This document shows, one piece after another, positions 62,329-64,000 of a stretch of 64,000 nucleotides of DNA. Below the pieces are notes generated by a model. It had not been told where the DNA came from, did not search any database, and saw nothing but the letters and a program-made list of their open reading frames with translations. Within the stretch, counting starts at the first letter, position 1, and the number at the start of each line of letters is the position of its first letter. This DNA comes from Ditylenchus dipsaci (Eukaryota; Nematoda; Chromadorea; Rhabditida; Anguinidae): positions 186,001 to 250,000 of the forward strand of contig SADC01001341.1 in assembly GCA_004194705.1 (NCBI GenBank). Direction: 5' to 3'. Made by a program: the position numbers and the translations under genes.

Positions 62329-63009
62329 TTATTCACTCGCTAAGTGAAGTGTTCGGAGCATACTCTGATAAGCTTCATTGCCAGCCAAAGGGGCGTTATT
62401 GGCAATCTGCTTCTTGGCTTGAAATCAAGAGGTTGAGTCAATAAGCACACTTTGACAAAAAATACCTGCAATGACTTCCGCATGCTGTGTTTCATAAGAA
62501 ATCGCTTGAATGAGTGTATCGGGAATGCCTTTCATCTGAATGCACGTCGACTGAATAGAACAAAGGCGAGATTGCATGGCTGTAGTTAGATCGGTCTCCC
62601 CACAGCAAAAAGCTTCATGGTAAGCACACCGAGTTGCTTCAACTTGAAATCCATCGTGACTTGCTCTTGCTCTGAAAAGACAGTGCTTCAGTTTGTCGTA
62701 AAATAGTAAAGTACATACCGGTGTTTCCGCCTCCAGATGCAACAAGTGGAAGCTCGCATCTGCAAAAAGTAAAACACAGTCTGAAGACTTTGAAAAAGGC
62801 GAAATACCAATGATTCTCTTGGCGCTGCTGATCTCGCGGTCGATGAGACTGCCATTGTGGAAAATGAAGTTGTAGTAGGCTTGGACTTGATACCACAGAT
62901 CCGCGTAACGCTTGTAGAAGACATCAGCTTCGTCTGGAGTCACGAATCGGCAAACATTTTCCACAGAACGTTTCAGCCCTTCAAGTTCAGTGTTGATCGA
63001 AGAAGACAT
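62329..63009 (-). CDS. Unrecognised conserved-looking protein, 4 exons
   Basis: Exons: 63009-62808 (MSSSINTELEGLKRSVENVC...), 62759-62719 (DASFHLLHLEAETP), 62671-62466 (ARASHDGFQVEATRCAYHEA...) and 62417-62329 (AKKQIANNAPLAGNEAYQSM, stop TAA). Introns are 48, 47 and 48 bp, all GT-AG. Exons 2 and 3 are one base out of phase, again as if a base were missing, giving about 180 residues. Predicted mostly helical, no signal peptide or membrane segment, with a Cys-Cys-Gly in exon 3. Reading through the introns gives a 196-codon frame, which probably misled by chance. Function unknown. Confidence 0.65.
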
Positions 63010-63092
63010 CTGCAATTGTTCAGGTTATGATCGATAGGGATACGATCTATAATGTTTTTTGATTTGCAAAAAGGCTTTTTTAGGCTAAACTA

Positions 63093-63807
63093 TACTTTAG
63101 TGCGGTTGCTCAAACACGCGTTTTAAGTATTTTTTCGATGTAATTCAATGTGAAACGTTCAAAAAACATGTTTTAAGGTGTGGGAAAAACCAAAAACCGA
63201 AAAAAAAATTTTTCGTGTTTTTTGGTTTTTGCCTTGGGGGACCAAGGCAAATTTTTAAATTTTGATAAGATAAGCTATTTATGATGAGACAAAGATTTCT
63301 AACTGTCCTTTTTTATATATAAAAATGTATGATCAACTATTGAATAAAAATGAATGAACCAAAAATGAAATATAAACATGCTTTGATTTGCAGGGCCTAC
63401 TGCATAAAAAAAGTATTATGCGTGTTATATATGCATAATTTGCTTATCGAGTGTTTGGTTTCTAGGGTGCGCTTGTGTGCGCATCTCAACTCCAAGCCCC
63501 AAGCCCCTACGCCCCCGGAGGGCGTAGGGGCTTGGGAGTTAGAGATGCGCACACTAGCTCACCCTAGAAATGAATCCGAGAATAAAAACATGTAATATGC
63601 ACAATATTTTTGCCTTGTCCGGAAATCGAACACTGTGAAAAAGACCGAAAAATACCAATTTTAGACCAAAAAATGAAAATTTTCCAAAAATTTTTTTTTT
63701 CGGTTTTTGGTTTTCCCACACCTAAAAACATGTTTTTTGAACGTTTCACATTGAATTACGTCGAAAAAAATACTTAAAACGCGTTTTTGAGCAACCGCAC
63801 TAAAGTA
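63093..63807. mobile_element. Palindromic TA-flanked element (TACTTTAGTGCGG ends)
   Basis: TA at 63091-63092 and 63808-63809; ends TACTTTAGTGCGGTTGCTC and complement; arms of about 150 bp pair. The centre includes GCCTTGGGGGACCAAGGC and a copy of the GCGCATCTC dispersed repeat that is itself a hairpin (63475-63565). Tc1/mariner-type fold-back is likely. Confidence 0.65.
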
Positions 63808-64000
63808 TAGTCCTACCCTTTTTATTTTCTTAGTTCACATTTTAAAGTTGCAAAACAATTTACTCCTCCTGTAGATATATGCAGCAGTAACCAGCGCCTT
63901 TTCTCTGCCAACTTTATTCGCTGATTTAGCAATGCATACATCGTATGAGATAGACTTATCAAATTTCGACACTCTATTAGAGATACGAATTCAACAATTT

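Overview
This window is eukaryotic nuclear DNA, very probably from a nematode. Protein-coding exons are split by short GT-AG introns, mostly 43 to 56 nt, with AATAAA signals after several stops. One gene encodes a secreted precursor with repeated FAFA/FAKR peptides, resembling the nematode NLP-18/NLP-20 neuropeptide family. The DNA is AT-rich, gene-poor and packed with inverted repeats, so a repeat-rich (perhaps enoplean/mermithid-like) nematode would fit, but the species cannot be fixed from sequence alone.

Host genes, left to right: the 3' end of an unrecognised + strand gene (about 2.4-2.9 kb); a Kelch gene like KLHDC10 whose recognisable exons are spread from 6.5 to 22.2 kb; a complete 13-exon p97/CDC48 AAA ATPase gene (23.9-27.0 kb); an unrecognised - strand gene interrupted by a TTAA element (30.0-30.8 kb); a 4-exon neuropeptide-like gene with TATA box and poly(A) signal (31.8-32.8 kb); two exon-like blocks near 37.2 kb; the complete - strand U6 snRNP gene lsm-8 (39.4-41.1 kb); a 7-exon - strand Squid/hnRNP A/B gene with a 22-nt microexon (44.2-48.7 kb); a small intact 3-exon F-box gene (57.4-57.9 kb); and a 4-exon unrecognised - strand gene (62.3-63.0 kb).

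Most of the rest is transposable elements, nearly all fold-back (palindromic) and often nested. Many have boundaries proved by perfect target-site duplications (TSDs). They include more than a dozen hAT-type insertions with 8-bp TSDs, one of them a 2.6-kb copy with transposase; two MULE copies in opposite orientation with 9-bp TSDs; TTAA (piggyBac-type) elements; and a large set of TA-flanked pogo/mariner-type MITEs with CAGTCGA-like ends. In several families the arms are arrays of a 12-16 bp unit.

Two points bear on any use of this sequence. First, conserved genes, most clearly cdc-48, carry many single-base deletions that break frame while splice sites and protein similarity stay intact. 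This looks like uncorrected assembly error rather than pseudogenes. Second, a MITE sits at the 3' end of the Kelch gene and supplies its present stop codon.
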